From: Neurospora crassa OR74A | Taxonomy: Eukaryota; Ascomycota; Sordariomycetes; Sordariales; Sordariaceae | Direction of reading: 5' to 3' | DNA: 64,000 bases | NCBI RefSeq assembly: GCF_000182925.2 | Contig: NC_026505.1 | Location: 2,852,001-2,916,000 of the forward strand | Shown here: piece by piece, positions 1-9,747 of the stretch | Layout: every line of letters begins with the position of its first letter | Position numbering within the stretch: the stretch's first letter is position 1 | The notes under the pieces: generated by a model | The model's database searches: none | The model's input: only the letters and a program-made list of their open reading frames with translations | Told to the model about the DNA's origin: nothing | Position numbers and translations under genes: made by a program

Positions 1-845
1 GCAAGGAATTTCTTGAACAGGAGATATTGAATCTCCATGTCCCTGTGTGTGGCTAGGTCGGCATCCAGCACGAGATGCAGCTTCTTGAGGCCCGCCAATA
101 CCGGCAGAAAATCTGGCTCTAGGTAAGGAGGTACCAGGAAGCCATGGTCGCGCACCGCCCAGTTTTCTCTGATAACCACTTCGATGCCTTTTGGGCGTGC
201 TTTGGCCGCGGCCAAGGCGTGGGTGATGAGTGTGAACAAGAGCGTCGGATAATCTTCTTCGCCTACCCGCGGCTGTCCGGTGAAATGTTTAACTCCGGTG
301 GTTTCGGATAGGGTGTTAAAGCCATAGCTGGTCCAACCTGCGTCGCCGTCGCGGGTCCGCGAGGGAGAGTGGAAATCTCGAAGATCGACAGTCTCGAGGT
401 TGGACAGGTTCTTGAAGGCTTCGACCAGCATGTCCCGTGCACGGCCTGATGCCAACAGTGTTCGTTGATCAGCGTATGCGAGGTGCCAGTTCAGCAATTT
501 TGTGTCGTCGTGCCGAGGCTGAATTCTGTGGGGTTCGAGGATTTGGTCGGCGCCGATGATTACATGTTTCAAGTAGGGCGAAAGGCCCGGATGTTTGGAT
601 ATGTCAACGAGGACTTGCAGACTGGGTCCGTAGAGCATGAACTGCTTCTTGCGGAAGAACTCATAGGCAAACGAGTGGAAGAGGGCGCTTTCCAGCCATC
701 TGCACGTCAAGCGCGCATTGCCAAGGTCGGGTGTTCTGACGAAGTAAGTGATTCTCGTCAGGACTTCTAGTGGCATTCGTGCCAGATACGCCTCTGACGA
801 GGGAGCACGAGTGTCCTCCTCTGGTGTTGTGGTAGTAGTTGTCAT
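1..845 (-). CDS. F-box protein, N-terminal part, cut by the window edge
   Basis: The frame is open from an ATG at 845 to base 1 with no stop (281 codons), so the C-terminus lies outside the window. After a Thr-rich start, residues about 24-50 read like a fungal F-box: MPLEVLTRITYFVRTPDLG followed by ARLTCRWLE. The rest contains Leu-rich stretches such as NLSNLETVDLRDF and LPVLAGLKKLHLVLD, as in F-box proteins with a C-terminal leucine-rich or helical substrate-binding region. F-box proteins are known to bridge Skp1-cullin ubiquitin ligases to substrates; the substrate here cannot be told. The start was chosen because it is the first ATG of the frame and gives the F-box its usual position near the N-terminus. 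The class call is fairly sure, the individual function unknown. Confidence 0.72.
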   Translation of the reverse strand, partial: MTTTTTTPEEDTRAPSSEAYLARMPLEVLTRITYFVRTPDLGNARLTCRWLESALFHSFAYEFFRKKQFMLYGPSLQVLVDISKHPGLSPYLKHVIIGADQILEPHRIQPRHDDTKLLNWHLAYADQRTLLASGRARDMLVEAFKNLSNLETVDLRDFHSPSRTRDGDAGWTSYGFNTLSETTGVKHFTGQPRVGEEDYPTLLFTLITHALAAAKARPKGIEVVIRENWAVRDHGFLVPPYLEPDFLPVLAGLKKLHLVLDADLATHRDMEIQYLLFKKFL

Positions 846-1943
846 CCTGCGTGGTGATTGGACTGATGTCAATGTGAGTGATGTGCGAGGTGAGTGGTGT
901 TTAGAGAGAAGGTGTGATAGATGAGCAGAAAGAAGGTCGATCTGCTTGTCGAAGGTTGAGTAAATAATCAACGACTCGGTTGGGGTTGCAGTGAAGGGTG
1001 AGTGATGGAAAGAAAAAGGCGAGATGGATATCGAGAAAGAAGGAGCGACCTCTTGATGGCGGTTATCGACGCACGTAGATGGGTCGATTTTTGTAGTAGT
1101 TGGCAAAGTGAGTACCTAGCGCGTGCGAGCGTATGAGAAACAGAAGACGTCGTGATGGATGAACAGGAAGAAGGGGAAACCTGCTTGGGAAGATTGGAGG
1201 AGGAGATATTTAAGAAGAGAACAGGATCTCCAGCAGAGTCACCGCGGATATTTTCAGGTTCCAAACACTAAGATGGAAGGTACGCCGTTTGTCGTGAAGC
1301 GAGTCCCACAATCGCGACTGCTGCCTGGCGGTTGCCTGTCAATTGACTTCCTTATACTAAGTTGGCACACGCTGTCACGTGGAATACAAGGTACAAGGTA
1401 CCTCCTATTCTCACTCCCAATGCAAACGAATGCTTCGACGGGGAGCGACTGCAAAGTAATCTGCCAATTCAATGGATGCTTACCTACTTATCACTTCGAT
1501 CTTTTGTCGTTTGTTTGGATGTTTCGAGAGTGTATCACAACATTGCGTCTCATCTGCGAGAGCTGGGCCCAAGGGTGACTTTCACGTCTCCACAATGATC
1601 TCCTTGCACTAACAGCCTAACCCTGAAGAGCATGGCACATGTGTTAGCAGAATTTGGTCAGCATCAAGACATCAACCCGTAGCGAGTTCAAGGTGATACG
1701 CACCAGATTTATTTCTTATGGATGCTATGTAAGCCAATCAACAACCTCCGCTTGGATTACTTCCCGTCTTATTTCAATCCGTCGCCATAACGGTCCTAAA
1801 TAATATGTCGCGCTGAGGAATTGACCTCTTCGCAACCTTCAAAGAACCATGTTTTTCAGCTTCCTTTTTCCCCTTCTGGGCCCGACGCACACCGGGCGCA
1901 CCAATACATTCTCGCTAGCCTCTTCCCATCTCCCTCATTTGCG
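846..1943. other. intergenic: upstream region of the F-box gene
   Basis: The part next to 846 is purine-rich on the plus strand and probably holds the promoter and leader of the minus-strand F-box gene. Short open frames on both strands (for example 1159-1578) have no recognisable domain and non-coding-like composition. The end near 1944 is the 3' side of the membrane-protein gene. I see no RNA gene or repeat. Confidence 0.5.
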
Positions 1944-3514
1944 CTAACTCCCATCCCGAAACGTTCCCGGCATGCTCTTCACTTGCGCGCTCATCCCACT
2001 GTTCTGTCGGGTTAACGGCGAAACCGGTTCACTGTTTGCATCCCGGTAATCTGGGGTCGACGACATGGGAGAGACATTCCCTGGTCCTGGCGTCCCATAA
2101 ACGGCAGTTGGTTGTTGAGGATACGCCCATTGTGTTGATGACTGACTTGGGTGATACTGGTATTGATGATGGTAGTAAGGTGGCTGTTGGACGGATACGT
2201 GCTGAACTTGCGGGTGCGGGCCGTAATGATATCGTGGAGGGTTGTAGGGTTGATATTGATGAGGAGGCTGCGGGTATTGTTGGTAATAATGGCCTTGTTG
2301 CTGCTGTTGCGCTTCCGCATAGGACATGTTGGGAGCCTGTGGAGGAGGGGGGTACGGTGCTTGTGGGCTGGCCATTGTCGATGGTGTTTGTGTCAGGGCC
2401 GGCTGTGGACTCCAAGGCTGTGGACTCTGCGCGAGATAGGGGGTGGGAGATAGTGGGACATTGGTGAAGGTCTCGAAAGAATTGGAGTAGTTGTGATTTG
2501 ATGTCTGAGGGACAGGAGCCTTTGGCGTTATGCGTTGTGGTTCAATGTTCTGATAAGTCGCCAACGGCGGCTTGGGGAGAGTTTGGCCTGATCCGGATGC
2601 GCCATCAACACTCTGACCGTCATGAAGCGTTGAGCCGCTCAGGACACTATCCGATTTCGCTGGCATCATCGGTCGCGGCCCTCCAGGTCTCGAAGGCGTC
2701 GGGCTAGATGGTGGAGATATGTGAGTGGGAGTCTTAGGCCTGATCCTTTCCGTAGGCGAGGACTCGCGGTCAAGGATAGAAGCGTCAAAACCCCTAGCAA
2801 ATTTGTCCATCGGTACTACCTTCATGGATCTTGAGTTCTCTTCAAAATCAAACCCACGAGGCCTGATCCTCGCATCCCACGGTGATAGCCACGGCAGCAG
2901 AAAGGGAGGATCTACTCTGAAGACGACGTAGCATTCGATACTGAGGGCGAGACTGGCCATGATGGAAGCAAATAGATCCATATTAAGCAGAACAGTCTTG
3001 CTCCCTCCTCCGCCAAAGTATATCCCAACGGCGAGGAGTATGATTGTAAGCACCCAGACGGAGGTGGCAGATATTATCAGCATCCTTGTCCGGGCATGAA
3101 CGGGGTGTAGGGTTTTGCGGCCCTGTGTATCCAGAATACCGTAGAGGGTGTTGCCAGCCCGGGTGGCTCGAATATGGTAACCGATGTAAGCCATAGAAAG
3201 AATTGACTGGAAACTTGTAAGCATAAAGACGAGGGTAAAATAGAGAAGGGGAGGGGAAACTAAGGAAAACCTACAGCAAACAGCATAAAACTTTGCGCGA
3301 TGCCCAGCATTGCATTCTCGTTTGCCGCAATCTTCTTGGCCAAGTAGAGGATCGACACGACGATTCCAGATGTTGATGCAAGAAATGCGACAACCAGTCC
3401 CGTAAGAGCGACTGTCGGCATCCATCCTCCAAATCGCGGCTCTGGCGGTGGTGGTGTTGGAAGTTGCTGCTTTTCGACGCTGCTCGCAGCGTCAGAAACC
3501 GGTTGTTGATCCAT
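1944..3514 (-). CDS. four-helix membrane protein with long Pro/Gln/Tyr-rich tail
   Basis: Two exons: 3514-3275 and 3206-1944, with a 68-nt intron (3274-3207, phase 0, GTAGGT..CAG), giving 500 aa. Four hydrophobic segments lie at about residues 33-58, 68-92, 122-145 and 156-178. The second one spans the intron, which supports the splice. The remaining 320 residues are a low-complexity tail rich in Pro, Gln, Ser and Tyr, with a QQQQQ run and many PYPPPP-like stretches. The start is the first true ATG (MDQQPV). I do not recognise a named family. The topology resembles small fungal integral membrane proteins with a cytosolic disordered tail, but that is inference. The tail could mediate protein contacts. 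Confidence 0.75.
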
Positions 3515-4278
3515 ATCGTACGCGTTGCGAGCGATCACTGCTCACGATCCAGAGATGCAGTAGCTCAAGATAATCTCGTTGATGTCGCCAGCGATACCTG
3601 TTGTCGTCGTCGTCGGCAACTTCCCGGATTGGCCGTGCTGACGTTATCCAGTTGGAGAGAGAGGTACGAAGGTCAAGAGAAGATCCAACTTGATAAGGGA
3701 GAAATAAGTTATTTGCTGATGTGGTGGCCCCAACGCAGAGGTTGGCGTTGTGTAGTCAAGGACTCACATGCCTGTGCTAGACTTGTGGCGGAAAGGCCAC
3801 CATGCCACTACATGACAGTGTGTTCCGTGATTCCTATACTGCTGGATAGCAGCTGGTGGATGTTGCAGCGCCTGTGCCGGATTGGAGAAAAGACATTCTT
3901 CGATGGAGCGTAGATCAGGAACTGGAATGCGAACTCTGAGTATAGGTCTCAGCCAAGGCCATCACGACAGAAACGCAGGAGGTCGAGTCATCTATGTCCA
4001 TGCTACTCATCGGCAAGAACGAAACAAGCTATGAATGACGATAGGCAATGGAGGTGAATTGCAGTGATGAGATTGATACCAGATGAATGACCATGATCAA
4101 TCCGGGAAAAAGTGAGGGCGACATCCTTACAGGGCACAGGGCCGCAGCAAATACAGAGCAGCAGGCAGAATTGTAGGTAAGGGTATCGCTGATGATGGTG
4201 AAGGAATGTATGCGGATATGGCAAAAAGTGGGAAATTTGATGGTACCAATTCAATTCATCCAGGCGCTTGGAACCACT
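3515..4278. other. intergenic between AdoMetDC 3' end and membrane-protein promoter
   Basis: The stretch holds the 3' side of the AdoMetDC gene and the promoter side of the membrane-protein gene, both on the minus strand. A 149-codon open frame at 3464-3913 (+) overlaps the membrane-protein start antisense and shows no domain. No RNA gene or repeat is visible. Confidence 0.5.
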
Positions 4279-5790
4279 TTAGAACTCCTCGCCCATTCTT
4301 GCTCCTCCACCTCCAACCCAGTCTTCGCGCTCGTAGTAGCGGAACACGAGGTCGTAATCCTCGAAATCGTGAACAATGCGGTCAACGCGACGATATCCGT
4401 TGATGCGCTCCATACGCTGCTTAGCAGCGGCGCCCCAGCTGCGACGGGAATCATCAGCATCCTCGCCAGGTGTGGTGGCCAATGCGCCCTTGGCCTCGAA
4501 CAAAGTCACACTGAAACGTCCAGGGCGGAAGATGTTGACGACCTGCTCAATAACTTCAGCTGTCTGGCGTCCATTCTGGCCTCCGGGAACGTTGGTTTCG
4601 AAGGAGGCAAAAGAGCACTGGGGCTCAGGAGTGACGTGAACCGTGAAGTAGTGGCCGGACTTGGGGATAGTGCCGTCGGCGCCCGCGACAGGTGGTACAA
4701 CACCGTTGGCGGAAAAGCCGCAAGGGGAGAACTGGTACGCATCGATGCGAGCATCAGGATAGGTGGAGGTGGGATACACGGCGGAAAGACCGCATGCTTC
4801 CGACACGACAGTACCCAAGGCGTGACCCTCGGTGGTAAGGGCTTCGGGAAGAATAGCCTGGCCATCAGCATCGCAGTCTCCGGAGCTGCTGAAGACGTCA
4901 AAAGAGGCATCTCCGTTCGCCTCAGATTTGGAAAAGAGCTTCTCCTTGGCGATCGCGGTCGCTTCCTCAAGGTAGAACTTCTTGGCGTTCTCGGGATCCA
5001 GGTCGGTCATCAGGATCTCCAAAGTCTCGTCCGCGTTGTTTTCGATCACACCTCCAAAGGGGGCCACAATACCGGTAGGAATCTTGGACCTACGACTAGG
5101 GCTGACACCACGGCTGGAAGTGGGGGTGCGTGGAGGAGTCAGGGAGCTGGTGGGGGAAGTAATGTAAAGGTACCAATGGTCACCGTTCATCTTGCCAACC
5201 ATGTAGGCACTGCCGTTCTCGAACATGTTATCCAAAAAGGTAACCTCATCTCTCCAGCTCTTGTGGGGCCCACGCTGCTTCTGGGGGAACAAAAAGTTCT
5301 TACGGCTATAGAACACGCGCAGAGGAGTAGCGGCAACCTTGGGGTCCTCCAACGAAGCCACGTTATGGAAAGGAAATCCAGCCTCGACGGCGGCGATGCG
5401 CAACATCAAGTCCAGACCAAGCAGCAAAGTGGTGGTACCGCATGTCTTGAGGATGATCTTGTGGGGGAACACAAACATGCTGGATTCAGAAAGAAGGTAT
5501 GAGTCCACGTTCTCGGAGTTGATGATGGACAGGACCTTGCAGTGAACCAAATCAAGCATGGGGGTCCACGAGTCAGGATTGACGGCCTTCAGGCCACCCT
5601 CCTTGACACCGGCAGGGAGAGCTTTGGCGCTGGGCGCAAACCAGACCTCGAGGAGCTTCTCGGGGCCTTCAAAGGCATTGGTGGAGTCGAGGTCGGCAGC
5701 GACATCGTGGTTGATGGTAAGGTAAGGAGTGCCCTCGGAAGGGGAGAAGGTGTAGTTGGCGGGAATGGCGGGAACTCCGAGGCCAGACAT
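4279..5790 (-). CDS. spe-2: S-adenosylmethionine decarboxylase proenzyme
   Basis: A single uninterrupted exon encodes 503 aa. AdoMetDC removes the carboxyl group of S-adenosylmethionine to give the aminopropyl donor for spermidine (and spermine) synthesis. Two signatures are clear. The N-terminal FEGPEKLLEVWF (residues 40-51) matches the conserved substrate-site segment. YLLSESSMFVFPHK (98-111) is the self-processing site: cleavage is expected between Glu102 and Ser103, turning Ser103 into the pyruvoyl cofactor. Cys117 in TCGTTTLL is the conserved active-site cysteine. FRPGRFSVTLF near the C-terminus is also typical. Length fits fungal enzymes, which are longer than the animal ones because of insertions. 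A 506-nt leader without AUG lies upstream (separate entry). The symbol follows the Neurospora name. The identification is very secure. Confidence 0.96.
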   Translation of the reverse strand: MSGLGVPAIPANYTFSPSEGTPYLTINHDVAADLDSTNAFEGPEKLLEVWFAPSAKALPAGVKEGGLKAVNPDSWTPMLDLVHCKVLSIINSENVDSYLLSESSMFVFPHKIILKTCGTTTLLLGLDLMLRIAAVEAGFPFHNVASLEDPKVAATPLRVFYSRKNFLFPQKQRGPHKSWRDEVTFLDNMFENGSAYMVGKMNGDHWYLYITSPTSSLTPPRTPTSSRGVSPSRRSKIPTGIVAPFGGVIENNADETLEILMTDLDPENAKKFYLEEATAIAKEKLFSKSEANGDASFDVFSSSGDCDADGQAILPEALTTEGHALGTVVSEACGLSAVYPTSTYPDARIDAYQFSPCGFSANGVVPPVAGADGTIPKSGHYFTVHVTPEPQCSFASFETNVPGGQNGRQTAEVIEQVVNIFRPGRFSVTLFEAKGALATTPGEDADDSRRSWGAAAKQRMERINGYRRVDRIVHDFEDYDLVFRYYEREDWVGGGGARMGEEF

Positions 5791-6296
5791 TTTGAGTCGG
5801 GTTTGAGGGGGTTGTTGACAGTGTGTCTTCTGAAACGAAGCGTCCGCGGGACACTAGCTGCCGCTCAGATGAACTTTGATGGCGTTCTTCTGAGAGAGTA
5901 GGCCCACAGGATTGTGGTGTCCTTTAAGAGGCTGGCTTCGCCAGCAGCAGTGGGTGGATGAAGGTAGCTGAACGTCTCACGAAGTAGACGTTAGGGAGGT
6001 CGAGTGCGAAGCGGAAGGAGATAGAACCGTGAGAGCAGAATGGTGGGCTTTGTCGTCGAGTTCGCCGTGGTCGCGACACAACCGATACCTATAGGCGATA
6101 TCGGGCGGGGTAGAGGAAGGCCGAGAGAACCGGTTCAAGGGACGCGGGCAGGCTCCGAGGTGTTGGTTATGAGGATGTTTGAGGAGGATGTTATCTAGGC
6201 CTAGCAGAGAGAGGGTCAGTCAAAAGGAAGTAGTTCGGGAGAACAAGAACCGCACTTTGCAGGCTTGGACAGGAAGCGAAGAAGGTCGATCGAGCT
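5791..6296 (-). promoter_or_regulatory. AUG-free leader upstream of AdoMetDC
   Basis: Reading the minus strand upstream from the AdoMetDC start, no ATG occurs in any frame until about 506 nt away (the first CAT on the plus strand is at 6297-6299). By chance about one ATG per 64 nt is expected, so the depletion is strong. This fits a long transcribed 5' leader kept free of upstream starts. AdoMetDC and ornithine decarboxylase genes are known for translational or transcript-level control through long leaders. The transcription start itself is not visible from sequence. Confidence 0.55.
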
Positions 6297-8052
6297 CATG
6301 GGGCGGCGGCAGAGATGGGAGTGAGAGGCGACGGGAAGCCCAAAACAGTATTGAGGAACTGTATGGGCAAGGCAGGCCGAAATTCGGGTTACTGTTCGAG
6401 CATGTGTATCTTGAATGGGAATCAAGCCGTTTGACAAGAGTTGCTCTCCCGTAGAGACCGGTGGTGGAGCGGATTGGCCGCGGGCGCAAAGCAGAGGAGG
6501 GGGGAAGTTGCGACGACTCGAGTTGGGACGAAAGGCGTGTCGGGATCGAATTGCTCGAGAAAAGACTCACAATGTAGCGGTTGATACGCGGTCCGAGAGA
6601 CGGGCAACAAGTAGAGGTCTCACAAGAGGGGGGATTCGCGTCAAAGGTCTGAGTGAAAATTGACCAAACAGTTTGAAAGGCTCAAGAGGAGGGGTTGCAA
6701 CGCGCCTGATGAGAGATTTTGAAATTTTATGGACAGGAGGCCGAAAAAAAAGTGGGATTGGGTTTTTGCTGGAGGTTTGGCCCCTGCCGGCCCTGTTTGG
6801 CGGGGGACAAGTGGGAATTCCAGCAGGAGCAAAGCCCACTGCAACCCAAGATCGACCTCGTCCCCGGCGCTGCAAGATTCAGCCCGAATTTCTGCTGTTA
6901 GGCTACAGTATGCGAAAGACCAGTATAGCACTAACTTACGAGCCGCATGGGGATTTCAACGTTTTAGGTGGTACCTTACCAACAGGGACCCTAACAATTC
7001 CGATTAGGCCTGTGACTGGCCTCATCAGGCACAATTCAACCCAAAAGGCAACTTTGACAGATCATCATCGTGACTAATTCCAAGATCGTTGAAATGTGAG
7101 AGGATACTTACAGGGCAGGTCCCAATGAAATCCGGTTCAGAAACTGAACCGTGTCCAAGCATTATGGCATGTAGTTCTTGAAATTCATTGAACTAGATGG
7201 CAGTCTGTGAGGTATCTACGAACATGGAAAGGAACAAGTGGAAATCAAGTGTCGATATGAGGGCATTCAAGGGCACGCGGGAAGCCCACAATCGCGGGAT
7301 CAATCACTGAAATCCACCAAATTCATAGCCGTCAGCCTGCTCGATTCGCATGGATTTGTTGAGTTCCAGGACCACCATCGACCAGGACGGTACAGTGCAT
7401 CATTTCATCTCTAAAATAGTCCATTGATTAAGATGTTGACGTCTTGTAACAGCTTGTGACCAGCTTATCCCAGCGAGCTGTTCATTATCAGGACTACTGT
7501 TTTGGGCTTCAAATCAACCAATATGAAGCCATGATCCCTTATCCACAATCCATATCCTCAAAGCGCCGCAGAAGGTCCGTAGGCGGAAAAGGCGGAAAAT
7601 AAGGGTGTAGTAAGGACCCTGACCCTCTGCGCCTTTGTCTTCATCCCGAAGCCGAGACAGCAAGGATGTTGTTACATTGGTTTTGATGAAGGAGGTCTCA
7701 GCTGCTGACGAGAAATATCCCTGTGGTGGTCTCGCTTCTGCAATGATTGTTTAAAAAAAAGTGCCAATTCGGGCAACGTAAGTTGGTTTTGGGCCCTCTT
7801 TCCCACGGCACCCGCACTTGGTCCATCAGGTCGCGGCAGTCGCTTGTAGTTGCGCATGCTTGTGTTGCGCAAACCCAAATTTGGACCTGCATACATGCAT
7901 GCATCAATGATGGAGCTCCTGCCAAAACCAAGTCGTTCGTCCGGCGAATCGGTACCGGGAGAGGATCCAGCCTGGATGGAGGGTGATGAGAGGAAGTCTT
8001 TGAAAGAGAATTCAGCTTTTGGTCGTTCTCCTTGGCCGAGAAGAGATCCCAT
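6297..8052. other. intergenic between AdoMetDC leader and CFD1
   Basis: The left part is the presumed promoter of AdoMetDC. The right part, from about 7600, is the 3' side of CFD1. Short overlapping open frames at 6415-7080 and 7672-8052 have no domain, lack conserved starts and look non-coding. No tRNA or repeat is seen. Confidence 0.5.
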
Positions 8053-9053
8053 TCATTGTTGTACAGCAGATATCACATCGGCTGTGATTTTGCTGAAGAT
8101 AGGTGCAAGGGAGCAATCCTTGTACTTGTGCACCAAACGCGAGCCATCTTTGACCTCCTCCTCTTCACTTGTGCTAGCTCCAGCAGGAGTCGAAATATCT
8201 TTCCCGTCGACCGTGGTGCCTGCTGGGTACGTTGGTCTCTTGCCTGTCTCGATGAGAACGAGAAACTGAGGGTCGATCGGGACACGGCCAAGGAAACGAA
8301 CGCCAAAGTCATTCGCCATGACCTCTCCGCCACCACTCATGAAAATGTTTGTGCACTCGCTGCAGTTGGGACAAACAAAGCCACACATGTTCTCCACGAC
8401 ACCGAGGACTCGAATATTGGTTTTGGTGCAAAAGTTGAGCTCCTTCCTGACGTCTGCAGTTGCTACGGCCTGAGGGGTGGTGACCACAACGGCTCCAGCA
8501 AGTTGGCCTGGTCGTGCCTTTTGCAGCAGATTCTCTGCCAAGGAAATGTGCTCGTCGCTGGTACCGGGAGGCGTGTCGATGAGGAGATAGTCGGTCTCGT
8601 CCCAGAACACGTCGGACAAGAATTGGCGAACCATGGCGGTCTTCTTTGGTCCACGCCAGACAACGGCGTCACCCCGCTTGGGAAGAAGGAAACCGAGGCT
8701 CATGACGCGAAGGGATCCGACGCCGGCAGATGGGTCAGCTTCGTGAACGGTAATAGGCAACCAGCCACCAGGCGCTTGTGTTACTTTGGCATCTTCGATG
8801 CCGAACATGCGCGGAATCGAGGGGCCTGTGAGGTCTACGTCCAGCACTCCAACCGAATGGCCCGCAAGCGAAAGAGAAAGAGCAAGCTGAGTTGTGACAG
8901 ATGATTTCCCAACACCTCCTTTACCTGAAAGGACCTATATGTTATTGTCAGCAATTACATGTTTTTGGTCATGATGGGGTCCATCCTGTAGAAAACCCAC
9001 GGATGACCGGGGATGCATACCAGGACGATATGCTTGACTTTGGCAAGAGACAT
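8053..9053 (-). CDS. cfd1: cytosolic Fe-S cluster assembly factor CFD1 (Mrp/NBP35 P-loop ATPase)
   Basis: Exon 1 is only 11 codons (9053-9021). An 86-nt intron (9020-8935, GTATGC..TAG, phase 0) is followed by exon 2 (8934-8053), giving 304 aa. The splice rebuilds the deviant Walker A motif GKGGVGKSS at residues 15-23, which is strong proof of the short first exon. Further motifs are [31 protein letters not shown] and the C-terminal C-x2-C of [11 protein letters not shown] that holds the bridging 4Fe-4S cluster with the partner. CFD1 works with NBP35 as the cytosolic scaffold loading Fe-S clusters onto apoproteins. Absence of the N-terminal four-Cys ferredoxin-like domain marks it as CFD1 and not NBP35. 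An acidic insert ([11 protein letters not shown]) near residue 260 looks lineage-specific. It is divergent from the gene at 9748. Confidence 0.95.
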
Positions 9054-9747
9054 TTTGACTGTTTTTGTGTCCAAGACCCGTGATGCGTCCTCTCAACCTT
9101 CAGTTAAGCCGCTAAAGTTTTGATCGATATGGAATTTGTGAATCGGTTTGGGGTTGAGCGATGTCATTGTCAAAAAATAGTAAAGCTGCTGATGAATCTT
9201 CGCCTTCTGAAAGCTGGAGAAGGGCGATGAATGCACCTGAATCGGCCTCGAATCGGCCTGTGCTTTATCAGCAGGTGGGGCCCCCACTGGTCTTCCCGTC
9301 TGCCCAGCCAAGCCAAGTTTTCTTCAGGAGGAACCTGGAGCAGGGATTTGGGTTCGATGTATAAATTGTAGCAGTGGCCCTCTTAAAGGCTACGGATACC
9401 CCGGCCCATGGGCCATCAAAACCCACTACTCCCAAATAAACATGATGCAGACCAGACCGATGTCTAGGCCCCCTGACATGTGCATTTGGCATCCAGGCAT
9501 TGAACCCATCCATGTGAGCGTCAACATCCATTTCGCCAGTCCACAACCACTCCCGCCTTTTGAGTTCTCGATCACGGCCGGACTCAATTGGATCGCAGGG
9601 ACACGCCAGACGACGCCTTTTGCGAGTTACACACCGACAAACATTGGATACACGACATGCTTAGCTGCATATAGTCGACACCCGGTTCGCGCAACATGAT
9701 TGTTGGGGCCATAGTAGAGGTCGTTAGGTCCTTATAGTCACAGCAGA
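9054..9747. promoter_or_regulatory. divergent promoter region between CFD1 and the repeat protein
   Basis: This 694-bp gap separates two head-to-head starts (9053 minus, 9748 plus) and must hold both promoters. I see no canonical TATA box close to either ATG and no convincing gene inside. Confidence 0.5.

Noticed and set aside
4192-5502. 436-codon plus-strand open frame
   Set aside because: It lies fully antisense to the AdoMetDC gene, whose motifs are unmistakable, and shows no domain; it mirrors the codon bias of the real gene.
8032-8904. 290-codon plus-strand open frame
   Set aside because: It is antisense to CFD1 exon 2 and has no recognisable domain.
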